Assembly (NCBI GenBank): GCA_023381565.1
Contig: JAMCRR010000125.1
Coordinates: 1 to 40,987 of the forward strand
DNA: 40,987 nt
Source: Chloroflexota bacterium
GTDB taxonomy: Bacteria > Chloroflexota > Anaerolineae > Anaerolineales > Anaerolineaceae
Reading direction: 5' to 3'
Below the pieces are notes generated by a model that made no database searches, had not been told where the DNA came from, and saw only the letters and a program-made list of their open reading frames with translations. The position numbers were made by a program, and so were the translations under genes. This document shows, piece after piece, positions 7,685 through 16,245 of the stretch (position 1 is its first letter; each line of letters opens with the position of its first letter).

Positions 7685-8323
7685 ATGTATTGTCCCGTTC
7701 ATAAATTCGCCGCGTCTCGCCTGGCGGCAGGTCTGATCCTCGTCATCCTGTCGCTTCCCCTGATTATCTGGGCATGGCTCCCACCCTCACAGGCTTCTCA
7801 GGGTCTGGAGCTTTCCGCCGGGCAGTATGGTTTGGCTGACGGGCGGCGGGTGATCCTGGAATGGACGCCCAATGTGCGGATGGGGGATAAAGGCGAAGTA
7901 AACCTTACTTTAGCCCCTATCTCTCAGGGAGGGCAGTCTCAGCAAGGTAAATCCTCGTCTGAGGCTGCCCTGACACCTACCCACGTGCTTGCTGTGGCGC
8001 GATTGGAGCTAACGGGTGGGTTGGTTTCCCCCGTAGCGGAGGCCAGCGAACCATTGCTTATCGGAAAGCAATTGTCATTCTACTGGAATTTCACGCCAGC
8101 GTCTCCCGGCACTTATCCTGGGACAGTGTGGTTGCACCTCCGCTTTATCCCCGCAGACCAGACCGTGGGAGAATCAGTTGCAGTTTCGGCACAGAAGATC
8201 GGCATTCACACGGTGACTTTCCTTGGGCTGACAAGTGTACAGGCAAAAATGGCAGGAGCGATGGCTCTGCTTTTAGGGGGATTATTGGCGGTTCCCATAC
8301 GAATCAGACTAAAAAAGTCTTGA
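7685..8323 (+). CDS. Membrane-anchored protein of unknown function upstream of nuoA
   Basis: The product (212 residues from ATG 7685) has an N-terminal hydrophobic helix (about residues 8-30), a roughly 140-residue beta-rich extracytoplasmic region (repeated LELSAGQ, VILEWTPNV, NLTLAPIS, LSFYWNFTPASPGTY patterns), a C-terminal helix (AGAMALLLGGLLAVPI) and a basic end RIRLKKS. It is not a family I recognise. Starts are uncertain: an in-frame TTG at 7664 would add seven residues, and neither site has a clear SD. It is in the same direction as the nuo genes, but a promoter-like element at 8331-8360 separates them, so a role with complex I cannot be assumed. Confidence 0.65.
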   Translation: MYCPVHKFAASRLAAGLILVILSLPLIIWAWLPPSQASQGLELSAGQYGLADGRRVILEWTPNVRMGDKGEVNLTLAPISQGGQSQQGKSSSEAALTPTHVLAVARLELTGGLVSPVAEASEPLLIGKQLSFYWNFTPASPGTYPGTVWLHLRFIPADQTVGESVAVSAQKIGIHTVTFLGLTSVQAKMAGAMALLLGGLLAVPIRIRLKKS

Positions 8324-8330
8324 AATAGAT

Positions 8331-8360
8331 TTGTTCAGAGGCTCATAGACGTGATATAAT
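8331..8360 (+). promoter_or_regulatory. Candidate promoter for the nuo operon
   Basis: A perfect TATAAT at 8355-8360 is preceded at 18 bases by TTGTTC (8331-8336), a weak -35. A leader of about 140 bases would follow before nuoA at 8511. It is the best promoter-like sequence in the gap. Confidence 0.45.
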
Positions 8361-8510
8361 AGCGCCTGAAATCACAACCGTATTAATGAGCCACGCTGAT
8401 TTTCAAGTTCCTCTTAATGATCAGAGACAGTTATGCTGATCCAAGTTGAATGCCTTACGACTGGTCACCCTTGATGCCAGCCTGCAAGAAAAAACCCTCA
8501 AGGAGTATTT

Positions 8511-8867
8511 ATGTTGAGTGATTGGCTGTATATCGGGCTGTTCATCCTGATTGCTGCAGCGCTGCCGGCGGCAGCTATTATCGTCGCCGGGCTGCTCGGA
8601 CCGCACAAACCCAACTCAATCAAAAACCAAACCTATGAATGCGGCATCGAGACCGTGGGGGAAACCTGGGTACAGTTTAAAGCGCAATATTACATTTTTG
8701 CATTGGTTTTTTTGGTCTTCGACGTCGAAACCGTCTTTTTATATCCATGGGCGGTCGCCTTTGGCCAGCTTACCCTCTATGGAGTGCTCGAGGCAACCTT
8801 ATTTATCCTGATCCTGGCCGGGGGATTACTCTATGCCTGGCGCAAAGGCGCTCTGGAATGGGTTTGA
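8511..8867 (+). CDS. nuoA: NADH-quinone oxidoreductase subunit A
   Basis: NuoA is a small membrane subunit of complex I at the quinone-site end. The 118-residue product has three predicted helices and the diagnostic NQTYECGIETVG loop, which holds the conserved Cys near the quinone tunnel, followed by the FALVFLVFDVETVFLYPWAV helix with its conserved acidic residues. AAGGAG precedes the ATG by about five bases. Normally nuoB follows; here nuoH follows after a terminator-like hairpin. Confidence 0.95.
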   Translation: MLSDWLYIGLFILIAAALPAAAIIVAGLLGPHKPNSIKNQTYECGIETVGETWVQFKAQYYIFALVFLVFDVETVFLYPWAVAFGQLTLYGVLEATLFILILAGGLLYAWRKGALEWV

Positions 8868-8890
8868 TCGCTCATATGCAATCGCAATCC

Positions 8891-8925
8891 AGGCTGATAG
8901 GGAGACTCCGATCAGCCTTCTTTTT
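8891..8925 (+). terminator. Intrinsic-terminator-like hairpin between nuoA and nuoH
   Basis: AGGCTGAT (8891-8898) pairs exactly with ATCAGCCT (8911-8918) across a 12-base loop and is followed by TCTTTTT (8919-8925). This fits a rho-independent terminator or attenuator. It would let nuoA be made at higher level than the rest, or mark a past join point in the cluster. Confidence 0.65.
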
Positions 8926-8944
8926 GACGGCTTGAGGAGCACGT

Positions 8945-10180
8945 ATGAATTTCTGGAATGACCCGGTCAATTTTATTGGGCAGTGGCTGGGAGGCCTTCT
9001 ATCTGGATTAGGGTTGGCGCCGAGCCTGGTGAATTTCCTGCTCAGCCTGTTGGGCGTGCTCGTCCTCGCCATGGGCAGCCTGTTGTTCACAATCTTCCTG
9101 ATCTGGTACGAACGCAAAATCCTGGGGCGCATTCAAGACCGCCTGGGGCCTAATCGGGTGGGACCGTTCGGGTTGATCCAACCCATAGCCGACATGATGA
9201 AGATCTTCACCAAGGAATACATCACACCCATCGGAGCGGATTGGCTGCCGTACAATCTGGCGCCGATCATGGCGGTAGCTTCGGTGCTTCTGCTCTACGC
9301 GGTGATCCCGTTTGGGAACCGGATGGTGGGGGTTGACTTAAATGTGGGCGTTCTGTACCTGGTGGCGATAGGCGGTTTTGGCATCCTGGCGATCGTCATG
9401 GCCGGCTGGTCGTCGAATAATAAATACGCCTTATTGGGTGCTTTCCGGGTGATTGCCCTGCTGGTCTCCTATGAAGTCCCCATGGTGCTGGCGCTACTGG
9501 TGCCCGTCCTGCTTTCAGGATCCATGGGAATGAGCGCCATCGTTCAAGCGCAAGCCGGGGGATTCTGGTATCTCTTTGTTGCGCCTCTCGCGGCGCTGGT
9601 TTTCTTTCTCTCCTCAATTGCAGAAGTTGGCAGAGCGCCATTTGACCTGATTGAAGCCGAATCAGAAATTGTTGCCGGATTTAATATCGAATATTCTGGT
9701 CTGAAGTTTGGTTTCTTCTACGTTGCCGAGTTTTTGCATTCTTTCACCGTTTCGGTGATCTTTGCCACAGTCTTTTTGGGCGGCTGGCAAGGTCCAGGCG
9801 CAGCAACATATCCCCTGTTGGGATTTGTCTATTTTATTGTAAAAGCCTGGATTGTCTATTTTGTCCTGTTATTATTCCGCGGTTCACTGCCGCGCTTCCG
9901 TATCGATCAGATGATGGATTTGAATTGGAAGGTCCTGACGCCTCTTTCTCTTTCACTGGTAGTCGTCATTGCGCTGGTTGACAAGCTGCTGGCGAACGTT
10001 TCACTGCTGGTGCGGGGGATTGGCTTGTTGTCGTCGAGTCTGGTGGTAGGGTTCGTGGCAGTCGAGATCATGCGCCAGGCGGGTGCAAAGCGGCGCCGCG
10101 AGGTTGCTCCCGCTTTTGAACACCGTGAGGCAGCTTCAGGAAGCGCTCCTGTCCAACCCGGATCAGGAGGTGGGTTATGA
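8945..10180 (+). CDS. nuoH: NADH-quinone oxidoreductase subunit H (with C-terminal extension)
   Basis: NuoH forms much of the quinone-binding cavity. The family block YERKILGRIQDRLGPNRV, with PFGLIQPIADMMKIFTKE after it, is intact at about residues 55-95, as are the later acidic loop (EVGRAPFDLIEAESEIVAGF) and the RGSLPRFRIDQMM motif. At 411 residues it is longer than usual (about 320-350). The extra length is an added hydrophobic helix and a Gly/Ser/Pro-rich tail at the C-terminus. GAGGAG gives a strong SD. The stop overlaps the nuoJ start (ATGA). Confidence 0.95.
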   Translation: MNFWNDPVNFIGQWLGGLLSGLGLAPSLVNFLLSLLGVLVLAMGSLLFTIFLIWYERKILGRIQDRLGPNRVGPFGLIQPIADMMKIFTKEYITPIGADWLPYNLAPIMAVASVLLLYAVIPFGNRMVGVDLNVGVLYLVAIGGFGILAIVMAGWSSNNKYALLGAFRVIALLVSYEVPMVLALLVPVLLSGSMGMSAIVQAQAGGFWYLFVAPLAALVFFLSSIAEVGRAPFDLIEAESEIVAGFNIEYSGLKFGFFYVAEFLHSFTVSVIFATVFLGGWQGPGAATYPLLGFVYFIVKAWIVYFVLLLFRGSLPRFRIDQMMDLNWKVLTPLSLSLVVVIALVDKLLANVSLLVRGIGLLSSSLVVGFVAVEIMRQAGAKRRREVAPAFEHREAASGSAPVQPGSGGGL

Positions 10181-10692
10181 CCTCCATCCAGATTATTTTC
10201 CTGCTGGCTGCAGCCGGCACGCTGGCGGCGGGTGTCTTTGTGGTCAGCTCTCCCAAGATATTACATGCCGCTTTATGGCTGATCGTTTCTTTGTTTGGTA
10301 TTGCCATCATGTTCGCCTTACTGCAGGCGAATTTCTTTGCCGTGATTCAGGTGGTGGTATATATCGGGGCGATTGCGATCTTGATCATTTTTGGAGTGAT
10401 GCTCACCCGCCGTATCATGCAAGATACCGGGTTGCAGCTCACGCGATTTTGGTGGGGCGCTGCCCTGGCTTCGCTGGGAATATTTGCCGGCCTGATTACG
10501 ATGTTGAGCGGTTGGAAAGCGGCAGACATCGCTTTGCCTGAGATGAGCAGCAGCGGGACAACTCAGGCCATCTCTCAATTGGGGCAAGCCCTGGTTTCAC
10601 CCGACGCGTACGTCCTGCCTTTTGAAGCTGCCTCAATCCTCTTGGTCGTGGCGATGATTGGCGCCATCTATATCGCGTTGGACAGGAAGTAA
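10177..10692 (+). CDS. nuoJ: NADH-quinone oxidoreductase subunit J
   Basis: NuoJ is a five-helix membrane subunit whose third helix carries the pi-bulge that rotates during turnover. The 171-residue product has the family pattern SSPKILHAALWLIVSLFGIAI, FAVIQVVVYIGAIAILIIFGVML and a final EAASILLVVAMIGAIYIA helix. Its ATG overlaps the nuoH stop by four bases, so the two are probably coupled. No nuoI lies between them, which is unusual for a complete nuo operon. Confidence 0.94.
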   Translation: MTSIQIIFLLAAAGTLAAGVFVVSSPKILHAALWLIVSLFGIAIMFALLQANFFAVIQVVVYIGAIAILIIFGVMLTRRIMQDTGLQLTRFWWGAALASLGIFAGLITMLSGWKAADIALPEMSSSGTTQAISQLGQALVSPDAYVLPFEAASILLVVAMIGAIYIALDRK

Positions 10693-10707
10693 CTAACGGA
10701 GAATACT

Positions 10708-11016
10708 ATGATCCCACTCTCCTGGTATTTGGTATTTTCAGCAGCATTGTTCAGCATCGGATTGTTCGGAGTCTTAGCGCGTAAGAACGCCATTGCCATC
10801 CTCATGGGTGTGGAGCTGATGTTGAATGCAGTAAATATCAACCTGATTGCTTTTTGGAGATACTTAACCCCCACCCAGGTTGCCGGTCCGGCATTTGTGA
10901 CCATGGTATTCGCCACTGCCGCAGCCGAAGTCGCGGTGGGTTTGGCGCTGATTATCTCGGCGTACCGACGGCGCAACACGGTCACCGCAGATGAGATCGA
11001 CCTGCTTAAAGGTTAA
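10708..11016 (+). CDS. nuoK: NADH-quinone oxidoreductase subunit K
   Basis: NuoK is a three-helix subunit with homology to MrpC and two conserved intramembrane glutamates. Both are visible: GVELMLNAVNINLIAFW (first) and AAAEVAVGLALI (second). The 102-residue length is exactly typical. A short purine-rich SD (GGAGAA) precedes the ATG. It lies 15 bases after nuoJ and 15 before nuoL. Confidence 0.95.
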   Translation: MIPLSWYLVFSAALFSIGLFGVLARKNAIAILMGVELMLNAVNINLIAFWRYLTPTQVAGPAFVTMVFATAAAEVAVGLALIISAYRRRNTVTADEIDLLKG

Positions 11017-11031
11017 CGCGGAGGCCGCTGC

Positions 11032-13224
11032 ATGATAATGAATACCTTGATCTGGCTGTTACCCCTTCCCCCCCTGCTGGCTTTCTTTCTAATCGTACTC
11101 TTTACCAACCGCAGCAACCGTCTGAGCCATACCCTGGCAATCGGAGCTGCGCTGCTATCATGGGCAGGGGCGATGTACGTTTTCTGGGGGGCGATCCATG
11201 TCCCAGACCTGGCACAAAATCCGATTGCCTCAGCAATCAACTGGTTCCCTACCGGGAACACCTGGTTCCGTATCGGTGTGCAGATCGATCCCTTATCGAC
11301 CGTGGCGCTGTTCTTTGTCGCCTGGACAATATTGATGATCTTCATCTACAGCGTGGGGTACCACAACTACGGACAGCCGAAAGGCGATCACGATCAACCC
11401 GGCCTGCCACCTCATGGGGCAACGCTGGCGGGTAAGGATGGGCACGAGCATCACGTGCCATCAATCGAACCCATGTACGCCCGCTTTTTTGCATTTAGCT
11501 CCCTCTTCGCTTTTGCGATGTACCTCCTGGTGGTGAGCGATAACCTGCTCACGCTCTATATTGGTTGGGAGATCATGGGCTTGTGCTCGTACCTGCTGAT
11601 CGGTTTCTGGTACGCCAAAGAATCGGCGCGCAACGCAGCGGTGAAGGCATTTTTGACCACGCGCGTGGGCGATGTGTTCATGCTGCTGGGCCTGGCTTTC
11701 CTGTATTCCACGACTGGAACGCTGAACTACCATGAAATCTTTGGGAACCCGGCTTTGCTGGAAAAGCTGGCGACGACCGGCTCGGGAATTCTGGGCCTCT
11801 CGGTAGCCGGCGCCATTGGCCTGCTGCTTTTCCTCGGCACGGTGGGGAAATCGGCGCAGTTCCCTCTCCACGTGTGGCTGCCGGACGCTATGGAAGGCCC
11901 CACGCCTGTTTCAGCTATGATCCATGCCGCTACGATGGTCTCGGCCGGGGTTTACCTGGCCATCCGGATTTTCCCGCTGGTTTCCGCCGGTTGGATTCCG
12001 GGCACCCCACTCAACACCACTATGACGGTGATGGCTTTGATCGGAGCGTTCACGGCATTATTTTCTGCGACCATCGCCGTCGGGCAAAACGACATCAAGC
12101 GCGTTCTGGCCTACTCCACCATTTCGCAGTTGGGTTATATGATTGCCGCCCTGGGGGTGGGTGCCTACACTGCGGCAGCCTTCCACCTGGTGACGCACGC
12201 CTTTTTCAAGGCGCTCCTGTTCCTTGGCTCCGGCTCGGTCATTCACGGTATGGAACACGGCGTTCTGCACACTGGTAAGCACGTGGATGCCCAGGATATG
12301 TTCAACATGGGTGGCCTGCGCAAGAAGATGCCTCTCACCTTCTGGACATTTTTAATCGGGGGTTTGGCGCTCTCGGGCTTCCCACTGGTAACGGCCGGTT
12401 TCTGGTCGAAAGATGAGATCCTGGCGGGGGCATTTAACGGCGGGCACCTGGTCGTATTCATTACCTTAGCTCTGGCGGCACTGTTGACTGCCTTCTACAC
12501 TATGCGCCAGATCTCGCTGACGTTCTTGGGCAAGCCGCGCACTCCGGCTGCCGAGCACGCCCAGGAGACCGGCTGGACGATGACATTGCCGCTGGTGGTG
12601 CTGGCTTTCTTTGCCGTGACCGCAGGCTGGGCCGGAATTTCGAGCAGTTTCCCTGGTTTAGGAAGGCTGGTGCCCAACTGGTTCGAGGGTTTCGTGGGCA
12701 CCATGCTGGCCGAAACCGAGACGGCTGCCGCTGCGCTGCACAGCCTGGTCCCCCTGTTCACCTCATTGGTGGTGGCTCTAGGCGGGCTGGCTCTCGGCTG
12801 GTGGGTCTATAAAGATTTACCCTTGGGGGCCGCCGATCCCCTGCAAAATGTCTTTAAAGGGTTCTACACCCTGCTCAAGAAGAAATATTACCTCGATGAA
12901 GCTTACGATTTTCTTTTCGTAGGTCCGAGTCATTGGATCGCCGACGTGCTGACTGCCGAATGGGTTGACCGCAAGATGATCGACGGCTTCCTGCACGGAG
13001 TAGCGAAACTTGCGTTAACCTTGGGGACGACTTTACGGAATTTCTTCGATCTTCCGGTGGTGAATGGCACTGGAGACGCCCTGGGAGAAGGGGTGCGTAA
13101 CTTCGGGACTTCGTTGAAGGTGATCCAAACCGGCCGCGTGCAGCAATATTTGATTATTGGCGTTCTAATCTTAGTAACCGTAGGAATCTTGTTTTATTTC
13201 TTGCTGACCCTGTCTTTGATTTAA
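11032..13224 (+). CDS. nuoL: NADH-quinone oxidoreductase subunit L
   Basis: NuoL is the distal antiporter-like proton-pumping subunit with the long lateral helix. Key residues are present: the TM5 Glu in LYIGWEIMGLCSYLLIG, the TM7 Lys273 in GTVGKSAQFPLHVWLPDA, and the TM12 Lys-Asp in FWSKDEILAG. At 730 residues it is long. About 35 extra residues rich in Gly, His and Asp (about 112-145) sit in the loop just before PMYARFFAFSSLF. The C-terminal 150 residues contain the lateral helix and last anchor (KKKYYLDEAYDFLFV). GGAGG at 11020-11024 is the SD for ATG 11032. Confidence 0.95.
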   Translation: MIMNTLIWLLPLPPLLAFFLIVLFTNRSNRLSHTLAIGAALLSWAGAMYVFWGAIHVPDLAQNPIASAINWFPTGNTWFRIGVQIDPLSTVALFFVAWTILMIFIYSVGYHNYGQPKGDHDQPGLPPHGATLAGKDGHEHHVPSIEPMYARFFAFSSLFAFAMYLLVVSDNLLTLYIGWEIMGLCSYLLIGFWYAKESARNAAVKAFLTTRVGDVFMLLGLAFLYSTTGTLNYHEIFGNPALLEKLATTGSGILGLSVAGAIGLLLFLGTVGKSAQFPLHVWLPDAMEGPTPVSAMIHAATMVSAGVYLAIRIFPLVSAGWIPGTPLNTTMTVMALIGAFTALFSATIAVGQNDIKRVLAYSTISQLGYMIAALGVGAYTAAAFHLVTHAFFKALLFLGSGSVIHGMEHGVLHTGKHVDAQDMFNMGGLRKKMPLTFWTFLIGGLALSGFPLVTAGFWSKDEILAGAFNGGHLVVFITLALAALLTAFYTMRQISLTFLGKPRTPAAEHAQETGWTMTLPLVVLAFFAVTAGWAGISSSFPGLGRLVPNWFEGFVGTMLAETETAAAALHSLVPLFTSLVVALGGLALGWWVYKDLPLGAADPLQNVFKGFYTLLKKKYYLDEAYDFLFVGPSHWIADVLTAEWVDRKMIDGFLHGVAKLALTLGTTLRNFFDLPVVNGTGDALGEGVRNFGTSLKVIQTGRVQQYLIIGVLILVTVGILFYFLLTLSLI

Positions 13225-13245
13225 AGGCGTATTTGGGAGCGTACG

Positions 13246-14757
13246 ATGGAGTTCCTTTTCAGTCACTTGCTTACCCTGATCCTCTTCCTGCCGACCCTCT
13301 TCGCGCTCGTGCTGCTGGTATTGCCGCCTAAAGAGGTCAAGCTGATCCGTTGGACCGCGTTGATTGCCAGCCTGATCCCCCTTGGGCTATCGCTGCTGTT
13401 GTGGTTCCGCTTCAATCCTGCGCTAACCGGTTTTCAGTTTCAGGAGCAGATTACCTGGTACGACGCCATCCATTCCATGTATCACCTGGGAATCGACGGC
13501 ATTTCGCTCACCATGGTGATTTTGACCACCCTGCTCACCCCCCTGGCGATCCTGGCTTCGTTCAACATACAAGACCGCGTGAAGGCCTACATGATCCTGT
13601 TCCTCCTGCTAGAGACGGGCATGTTAGGCGTCTTTGTCACACTCGACCTGCTGCTGTTTTTCGTATTCTGGGAGGTGGGGCTGATCCCCATGTACTTCCT
13701 GATCAACCAGTGGGGTGGGGCAAACCGGGGGTACGCTTCGCTCAAATTTATCCTGTATACGATGGCAGGCTCGCTGGGGCTGCTCCTGGCAATCCAGATG
13801 ATCGGGGTACTGGCCGGGACGTACGATATGCAGGTGCTGTTCAAAGTCTGGCCGGGTATCCAGCAGGGTATGTTATTTGGGCTCCCGGTAGGGACAGTGA
13901 AGGCTGTCGCCTTCTGGGCTTTTGTGATCGCCTTTGCCATTAAAGTCCCGGTCTGGCCGTTCCACACCTGGCTGCCAGATGCGCACACTGAAGCGCCGAC
14001 GGCAGGTTCGATGCTGCTGGCCGGGGTTCTGCTGAAGCTGGGCGGGTATGGATTCTTACGGCTCGTGCTGCCGCTCTTTCCGCTGGAATCCAAGATGTTC
14101 GCAGGCACACTGGCGCTGCTGGCTACATTGGCGATCATCCTGGGTGCCCTGGGCGCCTACGGGCAGAACGATTTCAAGCGCCTGGTGGCATATTCCTCAA
14201 TTAACCACATGGGCTTTGTCGTGCTGGCGATCGCTGCCGCTGCCTGGGCAGCGGGCACCGATAACGCCGTGATTGCCATGAATGGGGCGGTGCTGCAGAT
14301 GTTCAACCATGGTTTATCGGCGGCGGGGATGTTCTTCCTGGTTGGAGTGATCTACGACCGGACGCACACCCGCGATCTTAACGCATATGGCGGGCTGTTT
14401 GCCCTGACGCCGATTTATGGAGGCATTTTGCTCTTTACCGCCATGGCCTCGTTGGGCCTGCCCGGTTTGAACGGGTTTGTCTCTGAGTTCCTGGTAGTGC
14501 GGGGCGCCTGGCCGGTCTTTACCCTGGCTACAGCTTTAAGCATGATCGGCTTGTTCTTTACCGGCGCTTACGTGCTAAAAGCCCTGAAAAAGGTACTGCA
14601 CGGCCCGCTCAACGAGCGTTGGGTCGGCCATTTGCCCGAGATTAAGCCGCGGGAGATGGCTGTGATCGCCCCCTTGATGGTGTTGATCCTTTCCATCGGC
14701 ATTTGGCCTTCCTGGATTTTGACCGTTATCAACCACGCGGTAAGCATGTGGTTTTAG
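13246..14757 (+). CDS. nuoM: NADH-quinone oxidoreductase subunit M (first copy, canonical)
   Basis: This antiporter-like subunit carries the full set of proton-channel residues. The TM5 Glu is in FVFWEVGLIPMYFLI, the TM7 Lys is Lys233 in FAIKVPVWPFHTWLPDAH, the TM8 Lys is in LLKLGGYGFLR, and the TM12 Glu is in GFVSEFLVV. At 503 residues it has normal length. It lies 21 bases after nuoL and is followed after only 12 bases by a second nuoM-like gene. The protein is expected to pump protons in the same way as the Escherichia coli homologue. Confidence 0.94.
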   Translation: MEFLFSHLLTLILFLPTLFALVLLVLPPKEVKLIRWTALIASLIPLGLSLLLWFRFNPALTGFQFQEQITWYDAIHSMYHLGIDGISLTMVILTTLLTPLAILASFNIQDRVKAYMILFLLLETGMLGVFVTLDLLLFFVFWEVGLIPMYFLINQWGGANRGYASLKFILYTMAGSLGLLLAIQMIGVLAGTYDMQVLFKVWPGIQQGMLFGLPVGTVKAVAFWAFVIAFAIKVPVWPFHTWLPDAHTEAPTAGSMLLAGVLLKLGGYGFLRLVLPLFPLESKMFAGTLALLATLAIILGALGAYGQNDFKRLVAYSSINHMGFVVLAIAAAAWAAGTDNAVIAMNGAVLQMFNHGLSAAGMFFLVGVIYDRTHTRDLNAYGGLFALTPIYGGILLFTAMASLGLPGLNGFVSEFLVVRGAWPVFTLATALSMIGLFFTGAYVLKALKKVLHGPLNERWVGHLPEIKPREMAVIAPLMVLILSIGIWPSWILTVINHAVSMWF

Positions 14758-14769
14758 CTGAGGTGTAGG

Positions 14770-16245
14770 ATGCAATTTCCCATATTGAGCGTGATCGTTT
14801 TCACTCCCCTGTTAGCCGGGCTCCTTATCGTGCTGATGCCTCCAGCGCGTAAGACAGAGGTGAAGGTTATAGCACTTGCGGCGGCGAGCGTTTCTCTCTT
14901 GTTGGCGATCTGGACGTATTTCTCCTATAACGTTTCAGCGGGTGGGTACCAGTTCGTCGAGCGCTTACCCTGGCTGCCGCAGCTCGGGATCAGCTACGCG
15001 ATGGGAGTGGATGGGATCAGCATGCCGCTGGTTTTGTTGGCGGGGGTGGTGGTCTTCTGCGGGGCGCTCATCTCGTGGGGAATAGACGACCGGCCGCGCG
15101 AGTTCTACGCTTTCTTGATGTTCCTGGCCACCAGCGTCTTTGGTGTCTTTGTATCGTTGGATCTATTTCAACTCTTCTTTTTCTTTGAGATCGCCGTATT
15201 CCCGAAATACCTGATGATCGTGGTCTGGGGCTATCCCAAGACGCGCGAATACGGGGCGATGAAATTGACTCTCTACCTGTTTATCGGGTCAGTCGTCGCC
15301 CTGATCGGTGCGCTGGCCATGTACTTTGCCTCCGGGCTGCACACATTTGATTTGATCGCGCTGGAAAAAGCGAATTTCTCTGCCAGCTTCCAATACATCT
15401 GGTTCCCGGTAGTCTTTTTCGGTTTTGCTATTCTGGGCGGCATCTTCCCCTTCCACAGTTGGGCACCAGATGGTCACGTGGCTGCTCCCACGGCAGTCTC
15501 GATGCTGCTGGCGGGCGTAGAAATGAAAGTTGGCGCTTTTGCAGCACTGAGAGTGGCGATCATGCTATTGCCCCAGGGTGCGCGGGATTGGGCCTGGTTG
15601 ATCTTGATCCTGGCAACCGTCAACGTGATTTACGGCGCATTCATCGCTATGATCCAGACTGATTTTAAATACGTGATCGGTTTCTCCTCCGTTTCTCACA
15701 TGGGGCTGGTCTTGCTCGGTTTTGCCACCCTTTCTGCGGAAGGCCTGACCGGCGCAGGAATGCAGATGTTTTCCCACGGCATTATGACGGCTCTCTTCTT
15801 TGCTGTCGTCGGAATGGCTTACGACCGGACGCACACCCGGGATATCTCCAAATTGGGAGGTCTGATCAAAAAGATGCCCTGGGCAGGGGTTGGGTTCATC
15901 ATCGGGGGGTTGGTGTCCATGGGCATGCCCGGATTTTCCGGTTTTACGGCTGAATTCCCAATTTTTATGGGGATCTGGCGCTCGACACCGCCGATCTTCG
16001 CCATCATTGCAGTGGTCGGCGTGGTGATCACCGCGGCCTATATTCTGCGGGTCGTGAGCAAGGTATTTTTTGGCGAGCTTTCGCCTGAGTTCGAACAGGG
16101 AGTTGGGGATGTGACTGTCCTTGATAAAGTGGCTATTGGGTTGCTTTCGGTCTTGATGATTGCGCTGGGCGTTTTGCCCTCTTTGATGGTGCCGATGGTC
16201 CAATCGGGGGTGGAACACGTGCTGCGGCTTTTGGGAGGTGCATAG
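14770..16245 (+). CDS. nuoM: NADH-quinone oxidoreductase subunit M-like (second copy, lacks the TM7 lysine)
   Basis: A 491-residue paralogue of NuoM. The TM5 Glu (FFFEIAVFPKYLMIV), TM8 Lys (GVEMKVGAFAALR) and TM12 Glu (GFTAEFPIF) are retained. Aligned with the first copy, however, FAIKVPVWPFHTW becomes FAILGGIFPFHSW, so the conserved TM7 lysine is Leu222. That lysine is essential for pumping in studied NuoL, NuoM and NuoN subunits. The tandem arrangement recalls complex I forms with two NuoM copies. The copies are clearly diverged, so this is an old duplication and not a recent or assembly-made one. Overlap with nuoN is zero: TAG is followed directly by GTG. Confidence 0.9.
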   Translation: MQFPILSVIVFTPLLAGLLIVLMPPARKTEVKVIALAAASVSLLLAIWTYFSYNVSAGGYQFVERLPWLPQLGISYAMGVDGISMPLVLLAGVVVFCGALISWGIDDRPREFYAFLMFLATSVFGVFVSLDLFQLFFFFEIAVFPKYLMIVVWGYPKTREYGAMKLTLYLFIGSVVALIGALAMYFASGLHTFDLIALEKANFSASFQYIWFPVVFFGFAILGGIFPFHSWAPDGHVAAPTAVSMLLAGVEMKVGAFAALRVAIMLLPQGARDWAWLILILATVNVIYGAFIAMIQTDFKYVIGFSSVSHMGLVLLGFATLSAEGLTGAGMQMFSHGIMTALFFAVVGMAYDRTHTRDISKLGGLIKKMPWAGVGFIIGGLVSMGMPGFSGFTAEFPIFMGIWRSTPPIFAIIAVVGVVITAAYILRVVSKVFFGELSPEFEQGVGDVTVLDKVAIGLLSVLMIALGVLPSLMVPMVQSGVEHVLRLLGGA

